A DNA stretch of 64,000 nt from Mycobacterium sp. 236(2023) (lineage in GTDB: Bacteria > Actinomycetota > Actinomycetes > Mycobacteriales > Mycobacteriaceae). The notes beneath the pieces were generated by a model. The model searched no databases and was not told the DNA's origin. It was given only the letters and a program-made list of their open reading frames with translations. The stretch is from the NCBI RefSeq assembly GCF_029623955.1, contig NZ_JARSBP010000002.1:62001-126000 (forward strand), given 5' to 3'. Position numbers and translations under genes: made by a program. Numbering within the stretch: position 1 is the stretch's first letter; each line of letters begins with the position of its first letter. Below, in pieces: positions 1-8,311 of this stretch.

Positions 1-1
1 C

Positions 2-1066
2 GGTGGTCACCCGACCCCGATGAGTTCGACGAAGGCGTCCTTGCGGCTGGCCGAGGCGATCGACGATTCCGGGAAGCTCACCCGGCGTGGTGCCGACGCA
101 CTGGTCGGCACCCTCGACGAGTTCGCGCGCATCGCGACGAGTTCGGGATGCGCGGAGTTGATGGCGTTCGCGACCTCCGCGGTGCGCGACGCCAGGAACT
201 CCGAAGATGTGCTCGCCCGTGTGAAGTCGGAGACGGGCGTGGAGCTGAAGGTGCTCAGCGGAGTGGACGAGTCGCGGCTGACGTTCCTCGCGGTGCGCCG
301 GTGGTACGGCTGGAGCGCCGGCCGGATCATCAACATCGACATCGGCGGCGGCTCCCTCGAACTGTCCAGCGGCGTCGACGAGGAACCCGATGTGGCCCTG
401 TCGCTGCCGCTCGGCGCGGGCAGGATGACGCGCGAATGGCTGCCCGACGATCCGCCGGGGCGCCGACGCGTCGCCATGTTGCGCGACTGGCTGGCCAACG
501 AGATGGGCGACGCCGCTGCTGCGATCACCGAGGCGGGCAGCCCGGACCTCGCCGTCGCGACGTCCAAGACGTTCCGGTCGCTGGCGCGGCTCACCGGCGC
601 CGCGCCGTCGGGAGCCGGCCCGCGCGTCAAGCGCACGCTGACGGCAACGGGTCTTCGGCAACTCATAAATTTCATCTCTAGGATGACCGCGGCTGACCGA
701 GCGGAATTGGAAGGGGTGAGTGTCGACCGGGCTCCCCAGATCGTGGCGGGCGCTCTGGTGGCGGAGGCGAGCATGAAAGCACTCGGCATCGAGAGCGTCG
801 ACATCTGTCCATGGGCGTTGCGAGAAGGGCTCATTCTGCGGAAACTCGACAGTGAGGCCGACGGCAGCGCTTTCGTCGGCGGAGCTGACAATACGGCCGG
901 CGTGGGTGGCGCCGACAATCCGGCGAAGGTCGGCGGTGCCGACAATCCGGCGAAGGTCGGCGGCTCCGGCAAATCAGGCAAAGTGAGCGGAGCGGACAAA
1001 TCAGCCAAGGGCGGCGCAGGAGATTCGGCCTCACGGCTGATGTCCGTGCGCAATGCTGGACGGTGA
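2..1066 (+). CDS. Ppx/GppA family exopolyphosphatase-like protein (5' end off window)
   Basis: Member of the exopolyphosphatase/guanosine pentaphosphatase family (Rv0496-like), an ASKHA-fold phosphohydrolase acting on polyphosphate or (p)ppGpp-type substrates in the cytoplasm. The reading frame is open to the left edge: the residues GGHPTP before the ATG at 20 match the family, so that ATG is internal and the true start with the N-terminal phosphate-binding loop lies upstream. Visible motifs are the Ser/Thr-Gly-containing core (ELMAFATSAVRDARN) and the second phosphate loop DIGGGSLELSSG. The C-terminal tail, about residues 285-345, is a Gly/Ala/Asp/Lys repeat not expected in the family. The next gene starts 28 nt downstream on the same strand, so co-transcription is likely. 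Confidence 0.9.
   Translation, partial: GGHPTPMSSTKASLRLAEAIDDSGKLTRRGADALVGTLDEFARIATSSGCAELMAFATSAVRDARNSEDVLARVKSETGVELKVLSGVDESRLTFLAVRRWYGWSAGRIINIDIGGGSLELSSGVDEEPDVALSLPLGAGRMTREWLPDDPPGRRRVAMLRDWLANEMGDAAAAITEAGSPDLAVATSKTFRSLARLTGAAPSGAGPRVKRTLTATGLRQLINFISRMTAADRAELEGVSVDRAPQIVAGALVAEASMKALGIESVDICPWALREGLILRKLDSEADGSAFVGGADNTAGVGGADNPAKVGGADNPAKVGGSGKSGKVSGADKSAKGGAGDSASRLMSVRNAGR
875..1030 (+). repeat. 27-bp in-frame tandem repeat in the ppx-like gene tail
   Basis: Five full 27-bp units (875, 902, 929, 956, 983) and a partial sixth encode a degenerate nine-residue repeat of the form VGGADNPAK. Units two and three are nearly identical and the outer ones are diverged. The unit length is a multiple of three, so changes in copy number would keep the frame. 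It looks like a minisatellite (VNTR-type) coding tract forming a flexible, probably disordered tail. Confidence 0.85.
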
Positions 1067-1094
1067 AGCGGCGAGGCTCGAAGGCAACGAGACA

Positions 1095-2237
1095 ATGACT
1101 GACGACAGCAACAGCAACACGCGGCCGATTTCGGTCGCCGAGCTGCTGGCCAAGAACGGCACGATCGGTGCACCGCCGGTCGGCGGCAGACGCCGTCGAC
1201 GGCGGGGTAATGCCGATGCGGTCACCGTCGCCGAGCTCACGGGCGAGATCCCGATCATCCGGCCCGACGATCCGCCGCCGGTCGCACCACCCGTCGTCCC
1301 GGAGGCCGTCGACGACGTCTATGTCGACGAGGCCCCTGAAGAACCCGGCGACTCCCTCGAAGAGGCGGAGACGGCTGCCACGAACGGCGAAGTCGACCAC
1401 GTCGCGGAACCGGAGACCGACGAGGTCGTCGAGGAGACCGACGAGAGCGCCGAGGCTGAGGCCGAGGAACCGGCTGAGGCCGAGGAACCGGCTGAGACCG
1501 ATGAGACCGCCGACGAGGTCGATGAGGCCGCCGAGCCCACGGATGAGGTCGAGACCGAGCGCACGGATGAGACCGACGATGACTACGCCGACGCGGTCGC
1601 CGCGTACTCGGCGAAGATGCAGCAGCGCGGTACCGATGTCGAGACATGGACTCCGGACGCCGTCGGTGGGAGCGTCGACGACGTCGAGGTGACCGATGAG
1701 CTCGACGAGCCGGTCGACATCGAGGCACTCGACGTCGAAATCGCCGTCGACGAGGACGCCGAGTCGCTCGGCGACGACTCCGTCGGCACCGATGACGACC
1801 GGGACGAACTTCCGTCATACCTGCGATCCACCGAGGAGCCGCTGTTCGGTGGCCAGTCCGTCGCCGACGAGCTGATCCAGCGCGGGGGACGTGCCTCCCT
1901 GGACGAGGACCGCGACGAGGATCGTGGCGAGGACGAAGACGACCTGGATGACGAGCCGGACGAGCCCCGTCAGATGTCGTCGCTGGTCCACGGCCTCTGG
2001 ATCGTTGGGCAGAGCATCGTCGCCGTCGTCTTCGGCGCAGGTCTGTTTGTTGCCTTCGACCAGCTGTGGAAGTGGAACAACATCGTCGCGTTGGTGCTGT
2101 CGGTGCTCGTCATTCTGGGCCTGGTGGTCGGTGTGCGCGTGGTGCGCAAAACCGAGGACATCGGCAGCACCCTGATCGCCGTCGCGGTCGGTGCGCTGGT
2201 CACGCTCGGACCGTTGGCGTTGCTGCAGTCGGGCTAG
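1095..2237 (+). CDS. acidic membrane protein (Rv0497-like)
   Basis: A 380-residue protein of unknown function. An N-terminal segment (ISVAELLAKNGTIGAP, then a run of Arg, then AVTVAELTGEIPI) is shared with the tuberculosis protein. It is followed by about 200 residues very rich in Glu, Asp, Ala and Val, including short repeats of AEEPAE, likely disordered and cytoplasmic. Three hydrophobic segments lie in the last 90 residues and make a C-terminal membrane anchor. I chose the ATG at 1095 rather than 1053 because the conserved N-terminus begins there and a purine-rich site (GGCTCGAAGG) precedes it. It is longer than my recollection of the tuberculosis protein (about 310 residues), mainly through the acidic region. 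Confidence 0.8.
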   Translation: MTDDSNSNTRPISVAELLAKNGTIGAPPVGGRRRRRRGNADAVTVAELTGEIPIIRPDDPPPVAPPVVPEAVDDVYVDEAPEEPGDSLEEAETAATNGEVDHVAEPETDEVVEETDESAEAEAEEPAEAEEPAETDETADEVDEAAEPTDEVETERTDETDDDYADAVAAYSAKMQQRGTDVETWTPDAVGGSVDDVEVTDELDEPVDIEALDVEIAVDEDAESLGDDSVGTDDDRDELPSYLRSTEEPLFGGQSVADELIQRGGRASLDEDRDEDRGEDEDDLDDEPDEPRQMSSLVHGLWIVGQSIVAVVFGAGLFVAFDQLWKWNNIVALVLSVLVILGLVVGVRVVRKTEDIGSTLIAVAVGALVTLGPLALLQSG

Positions 2238-2251
2238 GGCAGCCCGCCCCG

Positions 2252-3097
2252 GTGCGCCCCGCAATCAAGGTCGGCCTTTCGACGGCCTCGGTCTACCCGC
2301 TGAAGACCGAGGCCGCGTTCGAGGCCGCCGCGAAACTGGGTTACGACGGCGTCGAGCTCATGGTGTGGGCCGAGGCGGTCAGCCAGGACATCGATGCGAT
2401 CGAGGCGATGTCCAGGCGTTACGACGTGCCCGTGTTGTCGGTTCACGCGCCGTGTCTGCTCATCTCGCAGCGGGTGTGGGGCGCCAATCCCATCCCGAAG
2501 CTGGACCGCAGCGTGCGCGCCGCCGAGCAGCTCGGCGCGCAGACCGTCGTCGTCCATCCGCCGTTCCGTTGGCAACGTCGCTACGCCGAAGGATTCAGCG
2601 ACCAGGTGGCCGAGTTGGAATCCACCAGCGACGTGATGGTCGCGGTGGAGAACATGTTCCCGTTCCGGGCCGACAGGTTCTTCGGGGCCGGGCAGACGTC
2701 GATCGAGCGGATGCGTAAGCGCGGGGGAGCGCCGGGGCCCGGCATCTCGGCGTTCGCGCCGTCGTACGACCCTCTCGACGGCGGGCACGCGCACTACACG
2801 CTCGACCTGTCCCACTCCGCAACCGCGGGCACCGACGCGATCGACATGGCCAGGCGCATGGGTGAGGGTCTCGTGCACCTGCATCTGTGTGACGGCAGCG
2901 GCGCCTCCCACGACGAGCACCTGGTGCCCGGCCACGGCACGCAGCCCACCGTGGAGATCTGCGAGATGCTGGCCGCGAGCTCGTTTGCGGGTCATGTCAT
3001 CCTCGAGGTCACGACCTCCGGCGCGCGCAACGCCGCCGAACGAGAGGCGTTGTTGTCCGAGTCGCTGCAGTTCGCCAGGGAGCATCTGCTGCGCTAA
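2252..3097 (+). CDS. sugar phosphate isomerase/epimerase family TIM-barrel protein
   Basis: A 281-residue protein of the xylose-isomerase-like TIM barrel superfamily (Rv0498-like). Substrate unknown. It starts at GTG 2252 with RPAIKVGLSTASVYPL, the conserved beginning of the barrel. Metal-ligand-type residues are visible in VVVHPPF, VAVENMFPF, YTLDLSH, HLHLCDG and VILEV, spaced as in AP-endonuclease-2/isomerase barrels. It follows the acidic membrane protein by 14 nt and precedes a thioesterase-like gene by 13 nt, so the run 2-4849 looks like one operon. Endonuclease IV is a distant relative, but the fit to the isomerase branch is better. Confidence 0.85.
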   Translation: MRPAIKVGLSTASVYPLKTEAAFEAAAKLGYDGVELMVWAEAVSQDIDAIEAMSRRYDVPVLSVHAPCLLISQRVWGANPIPKLDRSVRAAEQLGAQTVVVHPPFRWQRRYAEGFSDQVAELESTSDVMVAVENMFPFRADRFFGAGQTSIERMRKRGGAPGPGISAFAPSYDPLDGGHAHYTLDLSHSATAGTDAIDMARRMGEGLVHLHLCDGSGASHDEHLVPGHGTQPTVEICEMLAASSFAGHVILEVTTSGARNAAEREALLSESLQFAREHLLR

Positions 3098-3110
3098 CGC
3101 GAGGATGTGC

Positions 3111-3956
3111 ATGACGAGCTCCACGCTGTTCACCGATGCGATGGCGCTGACATCCGCCGGGGACGGGGTCTATCGAGGCCTTCTCAACGAGCATTGGACG
3201 ATCGGGCCGAAGGTGCACGGCGGCGCCATGCTGGCGCTGTGCGCCAACGCCGCGCGGACGGAGTTCGACGAGCCGGGGGTCGAACCGATCGCCGTGTCGG
3301 GAAGCTTTCTGTGGGCCCCGGACCCGGGGCCCATGGACGTCGTCACCGCCGTCCGCAAGCGGGGTCGGCGGGTCAGCCTCATCGACGTCGAGTTGCGCCA
3401 GGGTGACAGGACCGCGCTGCGCGCCGCGATCACGATGGGGACGCCCGAACACAACGTTCCGCCGCTGCTGTCGGTCAACCCGGTCGTGCCCCTGATGACG
3501 CCGGAGCCGCCGCCCGGTCTGGAGCCGATCGGGCCGGGCCACCAGATGGCCGACATCGTGCACCTGGCGCACGGTTGCGACATCCGGCCGTCGTTGACGT
3601 CCTTCAACCGTCGTTCCGACGGAGGACCGCGCACGCGAGGAGCAGAACAGCAGATGCCGGTCATCGAGTACTGGGTGCGCCCGAAGGGGGTGGCGCCGGA
3701 TCTGTTGTTCGCGCTGTTGTGCGGCGATGTGTCGGCCCCGGTGACGTTCGGCGTCAACAGGTTTGGCTGGGCGCCCACAGTGCAGCTGACCGCCTATCTG
3801 CGGGCGCTGCCCGCCGACGGCTGGCTGCGGGTGATGTGCACGGCCACCCAGATCGGTCAGGACTGGTTCGACGAGGACCACGTCGTCGTGGACTGCGAGG
3901 GGCGCATCATCGTGCAGACCCGCCAGTTGGCGATGGTGCCCGCTCTGGAGTCCTGA
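3111..3956 (+). CDS. thioesterase-like (hotdog) family protein
   Basis: A 281-residue protein resembling the acyl-CoA thioesterase-like (TesB-type, double hotdog) family, equivalent to Rv0499. The N-terminal half has the hotdog signature LNEHWTIGPKVHGGAMLALCANAA, split by its substrate-binding HGG turn. The second half repeats a hotdog layout ending in WFDEDHVVVDCEGRIIVQTRQ. It would hydrolyse or bind acyl-CoA; the chain length cannot be inferred. The ATG at 3111 is preceded by GAGGA; an ATG two codons upstream (3105) is possible. Neighbours suggest co-transcription with the isomerase-like gene and proC. Confidence 0.75.
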   Translation: MTSSTLFTDAMALTSAGDGVYRGLLNEHWTIGPKVHGGAMLALCANAARTEFDEPGVEPIAVSGSFLWAPDPGPMDVVTAVRKRGRRVSLIDVELRQGDRTALRAAITMGTPEHNVPPLLSVNPVVPLMTPEPPPGLEPIGPGHQMADIVHLAHGCDIRPSLTSFNRRSDGGPRTRGAEQQMPVIEYWVRPKGVAPDLLFALLCGDVSAPVTFGVNRFGWAPTVQLTAYLRALPADGWLRVMCTATQIGQDWFDEDHVVVDCEGRIIVQTRQLAMVPALES

Positions 3957-3976
3957 CCCCGTGCCATGCTTTTGAC

Positions 3977-4849
3977 ATGGCCAGAATCGCGATCATCGGT
4001 GGCGGCAATATCGGCGAAGCCTTGCTGGCGGGGCTCCTGCGTGCCGGCAGACAAGTCAAAGACCTCGTGGTCGCGGAGCGCTATCCGGAGCGCGCGAAGT
4101 TCCTCGCCGAGAAGTACTCGGTGCGGGTGACGTCGGTGTCCGACGCGGTCGACGCGGCCACCTACGTCGTCGTCGCGGTCAAGCCCAACGACGTCGGCAA
4201 CGTCATCGGTGACATCGCCGACACCGCCGCCCGTGCCGAAAGTGATGCCGCCGAACAGGTTTTCGTGACCGTGGCCGCCGGCGTCAGCACGGAGTACTAC
4301 GAGAACAAGTTGCCCGCGGGTTCGCCGGTGGTCCGCGTCATGCCGAACGCCCCGATGCTCGTCGGCGGCGGCGTCAGCGCCGTCGCACCCGGCCGGTTCG
4401 CCACGGCCGAACACGTCAAGGAGGTCGCGAGCCTGTTCGACGCCGTGGGCGGTGTGCTCACCGTGTCGGAGTCGCAGATCGACGCCGTCACCGCGGTGTC
4501 GGGTTCGGGGCCGGCCTACTTCTTCCTGATGGTGGAGGCGCTCGTCGACGCGGCCGTGGAATCGGGCCTGACGCGCTCTGTGGCGACCGATCTCGTCGTG
4601 CAGACGATGGCGGGCTCAGCCGCGATGCTGCTGGAGCGCCTCGACGAAGCCGGGCAGCCCGGTGGGTCGACGAACGGGGTGGCCATCGACACCTCGGCGG
4701 CGCAGCTGCGGGCCACGGTCACCTCGCCGGGCGGCACCACCGCCGCTGGTCTGCGGGAACTCGAGCGGGGTGGTTTGCGAGCAGCGGTGGCCAACGCCGT
4801 GGAAGCCGCGAAAAAGCGCTCTGAGCAGCTCGGAATTACATCTGAGTAG
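3977..4849 (+). CDS. proC: pyrroline-5-carboxylate reductase
   Basis: Last step of proline synthesis: NAD(P)H-dependent reduction of 1-pyrroline-5-carboxylate to proline. The 290-residue length is normal for ProC. The N-terminal Rossmann motif IIGGGNIGEALLAGLL binds the cofactor. The C-terminal dimerisation domain has VTAVSGSGPAYFFL and the P5CR signature around TSPGGTTAAGLRELE. The ATG at 3977 gives MARIAIIGGG, the usual start. It is the last gene of the forward run from the left edge; 140 nt of non-coding DNA follow. Confidence 0.95.
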   Translation: MARIAIIGGGNIGEALLAGLLRAGRQVKDLVVAERYPERAKFLAEKYSVRVTSVSDAVDAATYVVVAVKPNDVGNVIGDIADTAARAESDAAEQVFVTVAAGVSTEYYENKLPAGSPVVRVMPNAPMLVGGGVSAVAPGRFATAEHVKEVASLFDAVGGVLTVSESQIDAVTAVSGSGPAYFFLMVEALVDAAVESGLTRSVATDLVVQTMAGSAAMLLERLDEAGQPGGSTNGVAIDTSAAQLRATVTSPGGTTAAGLRELERGGLRAAVANAVEAAKKRSEQLGITSE

Positions 4850-4989
4850 TTCATCAATTTGGAACGGATTACCCCACACCCGTCGCAGTAACCCCACCTG
4901 CCACGCTATTCTCCCAGTGGTAAGCACGGGTCCGGTGCCAGCGGTGGGGAAGCCGCTGGAACTGCCCGGGCCTGATGGATTGGGTTGCG

Positions 4990-5256
4990 ATGACGTCTAT
5001 GAACGGGCCATCTTCGCGGGATTCCGCTGGCGGGAAGGCGGCGCGCGATGCCGGGCAGGGAAATGCCGGTGACGCGCCTCGGGCTCAATTCCTCACCGTC
5101 GCCGAAGTGGCGAGTCTGATGCGGGTCAGCAAGATGACCGTGTACCGGTTGGTGCACAACGGGGAACTGCCCGCCGTTCGCGTGGGGCGTTCATTCCGCG
5201 TGCATGCCAAGGCCGTCCACGACATGTTGGAGAGCTCGTACTTCGACGCGGGGTAA
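4990..5256 (+). CDS. excisionase-type helix-turn-helix DNA-binding protein
   Basis: A small (88-residue) DNA-binding protein of the MerR-like/excisionase (BldC-type) family, matching Rv0500A. The core LTVAEVASLMRVSKMTVYR is a winged helix-turn-helix, followed by GELPAVRVGRSFRVHAKAV. The first 35 residues are low complexity. The start is uncertain: ATG 4990 (MTSMNG) is used, and ATG 4975 would add five residues. A -10-like TATTCT at 4907-4912 could serve as promoter with a leader of about 70 nt. BldC-type proteins often bind tandem direct repeats, which is notable given the 16-bp tandem repeat 94 bp downstream of this gene. Confidence 0.85.
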   Translation: MTSMNGPSSRDSAGGKAARDAGQGNAGDAPRAQFLTVAEVASLMRVSKMTVYRLVHNGELPAVRVGRSFRVHAKAVHDMLESSYFDAG

Positions 5257-5349
5257 ACCTGGCGGTCTGTCGGCGGCTGATTTCTCCTTACGCAAGCGTT
5301 CGTCGGCGGACGGCGGATTTCTGCCTCGGGATGGTCGCCCGGTAATGTG

Positions 5350-5381
5350 ACCGGTCGAGATTGTCACCGGTCGAGTTTGTC
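5350..5381. repeat. 16-bp tandem direct repeat upstream of the bS22 gene
   Basis: Two adjacent 16-bp copies, ACCGGTCGAGATTGTC and ACCGGTCGAGTTTGTC, differ at one base. They lie in the 151-bp gap between the BldC-like gene and the bS22 gene, 27 bp before the bS22 start. A TTAGGT box at 5392-5397 could be the -10 element. The repeat would be suitably placed for an activator or repressor that binds direct repeats. Confidence 0.6.
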
Positions 5382-5407
5382 GAAGAAACACTTAGGTAGC
5401 GGAGTTC

Positions 5408-5509
5408 ATGGGTTCTGTCATCAAGAAGCGGCGCAAGCGCATGTCGAAGAAGAAGCACCGCAAGCTGCTTCGTCGCACCCGGGTGCAGCGCAGAAAACTC
5501 GGCAAGTAG
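5408..5509 (+). CDS. 30S ribosomal protein bS22 (AURKAIP1/COX24-type)
   Basis: A 33-residue, highly basic protein beginning [19 protein letters not shown] and ending in QRRKLGK. It matches the small actinobacterial protein once annotated as AURKAIP1/COX24-domain (Rv0500B) and later identified in mycobacterial 30S ribosome structures as bS22. The composition (over half Lys/Arg) fits rRNA binding. A GGAG sits only three to four bases before the ATG, so initiation may be leaderless or weakly SD-dependent. It lies between the BldC-like regulator and galE2, as in other mycobacteria. Confidence 0.92.
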
Positions 5510-5538
5510 GTCCGACGCCTCGTCGCTAGGCTGTCGGG

Positions 5539-6630
5539 ATGGATTCTGAGGGTCGGTCCGGGGGAGGCGCCGACGCAACGGACGCCCTGAACTATCCGAA
5601 GGTTGTTCTGGTCACCGGCGCGTGCCGGTTCCTCGGCGGATATCTGACTGCGCGGCTTGCGCAGAACCCGCTGATCAACCACGTGATCGCGGTCGACGCC
5701 GTCGCGCCGAGCAAGGATCTGTTGCGCAGGATGGGTCGCGCGGAGTTCGTCCGCGCCGACATCCGAAACCCGTTCATCGCGAAAGTCATCCGCAACGGCG
5801 AGGTCGACACCGTCGTCCACGCCGCTGCAGCGTCGTACGCCCCCCGTTCGGGTGGGCGGGCGACGCTCAAGGAACTCAACGTGATGGGCGCGATTCAGCT
5901 GTTCGCGGCGTGCCAGAAGGCGCCGTCGGTGCGGCGGGTCATCCTCAAGTCGACGTCCGAGGTCTACGGGTCCAGTGCGCGTGATCCGGTGTTGTTCTCC
6001 GAGACCAGCAGCCGGCGCAGGCCGCCCGCGGAGGGCTTCGCCCGCGACAGCATCGACATCGAGGGTTACGCGCGCGGCATGGGGCGGCGCAGGCCCGACA
6101 TCGCGGTGACGATCCTGCGCCTGGCCAACATGATCGGTCCCGCGATGGACACTGCTCTGTCGCGCTACCTGGCCGGTCCGGTGGTGCCGACCGTCGTCGG
6201 CCACGACGCCCGGCTGCAGCTCCTGCACGAGCAGGACGCGCTCGGTGCGCTGGAACGCGCGACGATGGCAGGCAAGGCCGGCGCGTACAACATCGGGGCC
6301 TCCGGCGTCATCATGATGAGTCAGGCGATCCGGCGATCGGGCCGGCTGGCGCTGCCCGTTCCGCGGTCGGCGCTCGTGGCCGTCGATTCGCTGTGGCGGG
6401 CGGCCCGCAACACGGAACTGGATCGCGAGCAGCTCGACTATCTGAGCTACGGGCGCGTCATGGACACCGCCCGGATGCGCAATGATCTCGGGTACACGAC
6501 GAAGTGGACGACGGCCGAGGCGTTCGACGACTACGTGCGCGGCCGCGGGCTGACACCGATCGTGGACCCCCGCTGGATACACGCTGTGGAGAATCGCGCG
6601 GTAGCGGCGGCACAGCGCTGGGGACGGTAG
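5539..6630 (+). CDS. galE2: NAD-dependent epimerase/dehydratase-like SDR (GalE2)
   Basis: A 363-residue extended-SDR protein equivalent to Rv0501 (GalE2). The N-terminal Rossmann fold is recognisable at VVLVTGACRFLGGYLTARL. The middle glycine of the usual GxxGxxG is replaced by Arg, and the expected YxxxK catalytic pair reads YARGM, without the lysine. A Ser/Thr-rich strand KSTSEVYGSS is present. The fold is clear, but classic UDP-glucose epimerase chemistry is doubtful; the same features occur in the tuberculosis protein as I recall it. The gene starts 29 nt after bS22 and is followed 40 nt later by the acyltransferase gene. Confidence 0.85.
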   Translation: MDSEGRSGGGADATDALNYPKVVLVTGACRFLGGYLTARLAQNPLINHVIAVDAVAPSKDLLRRMGRAEFVRADIRNPFIAKVIRNGEVDTVVHAAAASYAPRSGGRATLKELNVMGAIQLFAACQKAPSVRRVILKSTSEVYGSSARDPVLFSETSSRRRPPAEGFARDSIDIEGYARGMGRRRPDIAVTILRLANMIGPAMDTALSRYLAGPVVPTVVGHDARLQLLHEQDALGALERATMAGKAGAYNIGASGVIMMSQAIRRSGRLALPVPRSALVAVDSLWRAARNTELDREQLDYLSYGRVMDTARMRNDLGYTTKWTTAEAFDDYVRGRGLTPIVDPRWIHAVENRAVAAAQRWGR

Positions 6631-6670
6631 ACTCATCGCTCAGCACCGGGTGGGGGAAGAGGGTAAAAGA

Positions 6671-7741
6671 GTGGCGGGCGAGCCGAGAGCCAAAGTCATT
6701 CCGCTGCACGGTAATTCAGGCCGTGGAGCGGCTCAGCGTCGCGCGGCGGCGCAGCGTCTCGACGGCGGGGCCCGTCATCCGTCTCTTCTGACCGACCCGG
6801 GAAGCCGCGCATCCGCCGAACAAATCGCCGCCGTCGTTCGCGAGATCGACCAACGACGCGGTGCCGCATCCGGTACCGGCATCGAGGCTGCCGAGCCCAA
6901 CGAACTCGCGCAGCGCATCGCGGCCGTCGCCGAATTCATCCGCAAACGGATGATGGGCGAGTACACCGTCGACGAGTTCGGCTTCGACCGTCACCTCACC
7001 GACGCAATCTTCCTGCCTTTGCTGAGAGTCCTCTTCAACTCCTGGTTCCGGGTTGAGGTCAGCGGCATCGAGAACCTGCCGGACGACGGTGCCGCCCTCA
7101 TCGTCGCCAACCATGCGGGTGTCCTGCCGTTCGACGGATTGATGACCCAGGTCGCCGTCCGTGACGAGCATCCCGCCCATCGCGACCTGCGGCTGCTGGC
7201 CGCCGACCTCGTGTTCGACATGCCGGGCGTCGGGCAGGCGGCCCGTAAGGCCGGGCACACGATGGCGTGCGCCGACGACGCGCACCGGCTCCTGGCCGCG
7301 GGCGAGCTGACTGCGGTCTTCCCCGAGGGCTACAAGGGCCTGGGTAAGCAATTCAAGGACCGGTACAAACTGCAGCGGTTCGGACGTGGTGGTTTCGTGT
7401 CGGCCGCGCTGCGCACCAAAGCGCCCATCGTGCCGTGCTCGATCGTCGGGTCCGAGGAGATCTACCCGATGATGGCCGACGTCAAGCTGTTGGCACGGCT
7501 GCTGAGCCTGCCGTACTTCCCGGTGACGCCCCTGTTCCCGCTCGCCGGTCCGCTCGGCATCGTGCCGCTCCCGTCAAAGTGGTACATCCAGTTCGGCGAG
7601 CCGATCGACACCGCGGACTACGACGAATCAGCCGCCGAAGATCCGATGGTCACGTTCGACCTGACCGACCAGGTGCGCGAGACGATCCAGCAGACCCTCT
7701 ATCAACTGCTGGCCAACCGCCGTAACACCTTTTTCGGCTGA
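6671..7741 (+). CDS. lysophospholipid/glycerolipid acyltransferase (PlsC/MGAT-like)
   Basis: A 356-residue acyltransferase of the LPLAT superfamily, MGAT-like branch (Rv0502-like). Motif I is NHAGVLPFDG, with the catalytic His and a downstream Asp; the second signature is FPEGYKG. About 100 N-terminal residues are polar and poorly conserved in character. It probably transfers an acyl group from acyl-CoA to a glycerolipid at the membrane; the substrate is not deducible. GTG 6671 follows a strong SD-like GGAAGAGGG. In tuberculosis cmaA2 would follow on the opposite strand; here the next gene is hadD, ending 20 nt away. Confidence 0.85.
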   Translation: MAGEPRAKVIPLHGNSGRGAAQRRAAAQRLDGGARHPSLLTDPGSRASAEQIAAVVREIDQRRGAASGTGIEAAEPNELAQRIAAVAEFIRKRMMGEYTVDEFGFDRHLTDAIFLPLLRVLFNSWFRVEVSGIENLPDDGAALIVANHAGVLPFDGLMTQVAVRDEHPAHRDLRLLAADLVFDMPGVGQAARKAGHTMACADDAHRLLAAGELTAVFPEGYKGLGKQFKDRYKLQRFGRGGFVSAALRTKAPIVPCSIVGSEEIYPMMADVKLLARLLSLPYFPVTPLFPLAGPLGIVPLPSKWYIQFGEPIDTADYDESAAEDPMVTFDLTDQVRETIQQTLYQLLANRRNTFFG

Positions 7742-7760
7742 GCGCGCAGGGCTTACGCAG

Positions 7761-8300
7761 TTAGTCGGTCTTCGCGGTTTGCCGAGCAAGCATCTGCTTC
7801 ATGGCCGCGTCGCGCTTCGCAGCGATCTGCGCGGTGAGCTCGTCGGCCTCGTCGTCATGAGCGGCCTCGCCCATGACGGTGACGATGCTGGTGATCACCG
7901 GTTCACCGTTGTCGTCGGTGACCTCGCCGCGGACCTCGGTCAGCACCGCGCCGTGCGACTCGGTCACGGAATCGAGGTACGAATCGAACCAGAGCTTGTC
8001 GCCCGCCACGATCGGCCGGTGGAACACCAGCTTCTGGTCGCGGTGCAGGACCCGCTCCATATTGATCGGGAGGTCGAACTGGTTGAAGATCTCCTGCTGC
8101 ACGCGGCGGCCGGCCACAGCCATGAAGGTCAGTGACGCGATCAGCGCCTCCTGACCGCACTCCCGCGCAGCTTCCTCGTCGTAGTGCGCGGGGTGGTCGT
8201 CCTTGACCGCCCGTGCGAATTCGCGGATCTTCTCCCGGTCGACCTGGAAGTAGTCGGGATACCGGTAGTGAGTTCCGATGATCTCTTCAGCGATACCCAT
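7761..8300 (-). CDS. hadD: FAS-II-type (3R)-hydroxyacyl dehydratase subunit HadD
   Basis: A 179-residue hotdog protein of the FAS1-like/MaoC dehydratase N-terminal family (UPF0336), equivalent to Rv0504c. The block from [14 protein letters not shown] through [12 protein letters not shown] matches HadA/HadC-type subunits, which pair with a HadB-type catalytic subunit to dehydrate 3-hydroxyacyl-ACP during mycolic acid elongation. Rv0504c orthologues were named HadD from M. smegmatis work (my recollection). There is no hydratase-2 catalytic His/Asp motif, so it should need a partner. It starts 11 nt after the HAD phosphatase gene, suggesting an operon. Confidence 0.85.
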   Translation of the reverse strand: MGIAEEIIGTHYRYPDYFQVDREKIREFARAVKDDHPAHYDEEAARECGQEALIASLTFMAVAGRRVQQEIFNQFDLPINMERVLHRDQKLVFHRPIVAGDKLWFDSYLDSVTESHGAVLTEVRGEVTDDNGEPVITSIVTVMGEAAHDDEADELTAQIAAKRDAAMKQMLARQTAKTD

Positions 8301-8311
8301 GGGGCGCGAGC

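Noticed and set aside
20..22. ATG at 20 as the start of the polyphosphatase-like gene
   Set aside because: The frame continues to the left edge and the upstream residues GGHPTP match the family, so this is an internal Met.
875..1030. CRISPR array
   Set aside because: The 27-bp units are contiguous without spacers and keep a reading frame, so this is a coding minisatellite.
1255..1818. Arg-rich minus-strand frame opposite the acidic membrane protein
   Set aside because: GA-rich codons for Glu/Asp read as Arg/Ser on the other strand; there is no conserved sequence and no SD.
5392..6636. 414-residue minus-strand frame over galE2 and bS22
   Set aside because: Antisense to strongly supported genes and lacking any recognisable motif.
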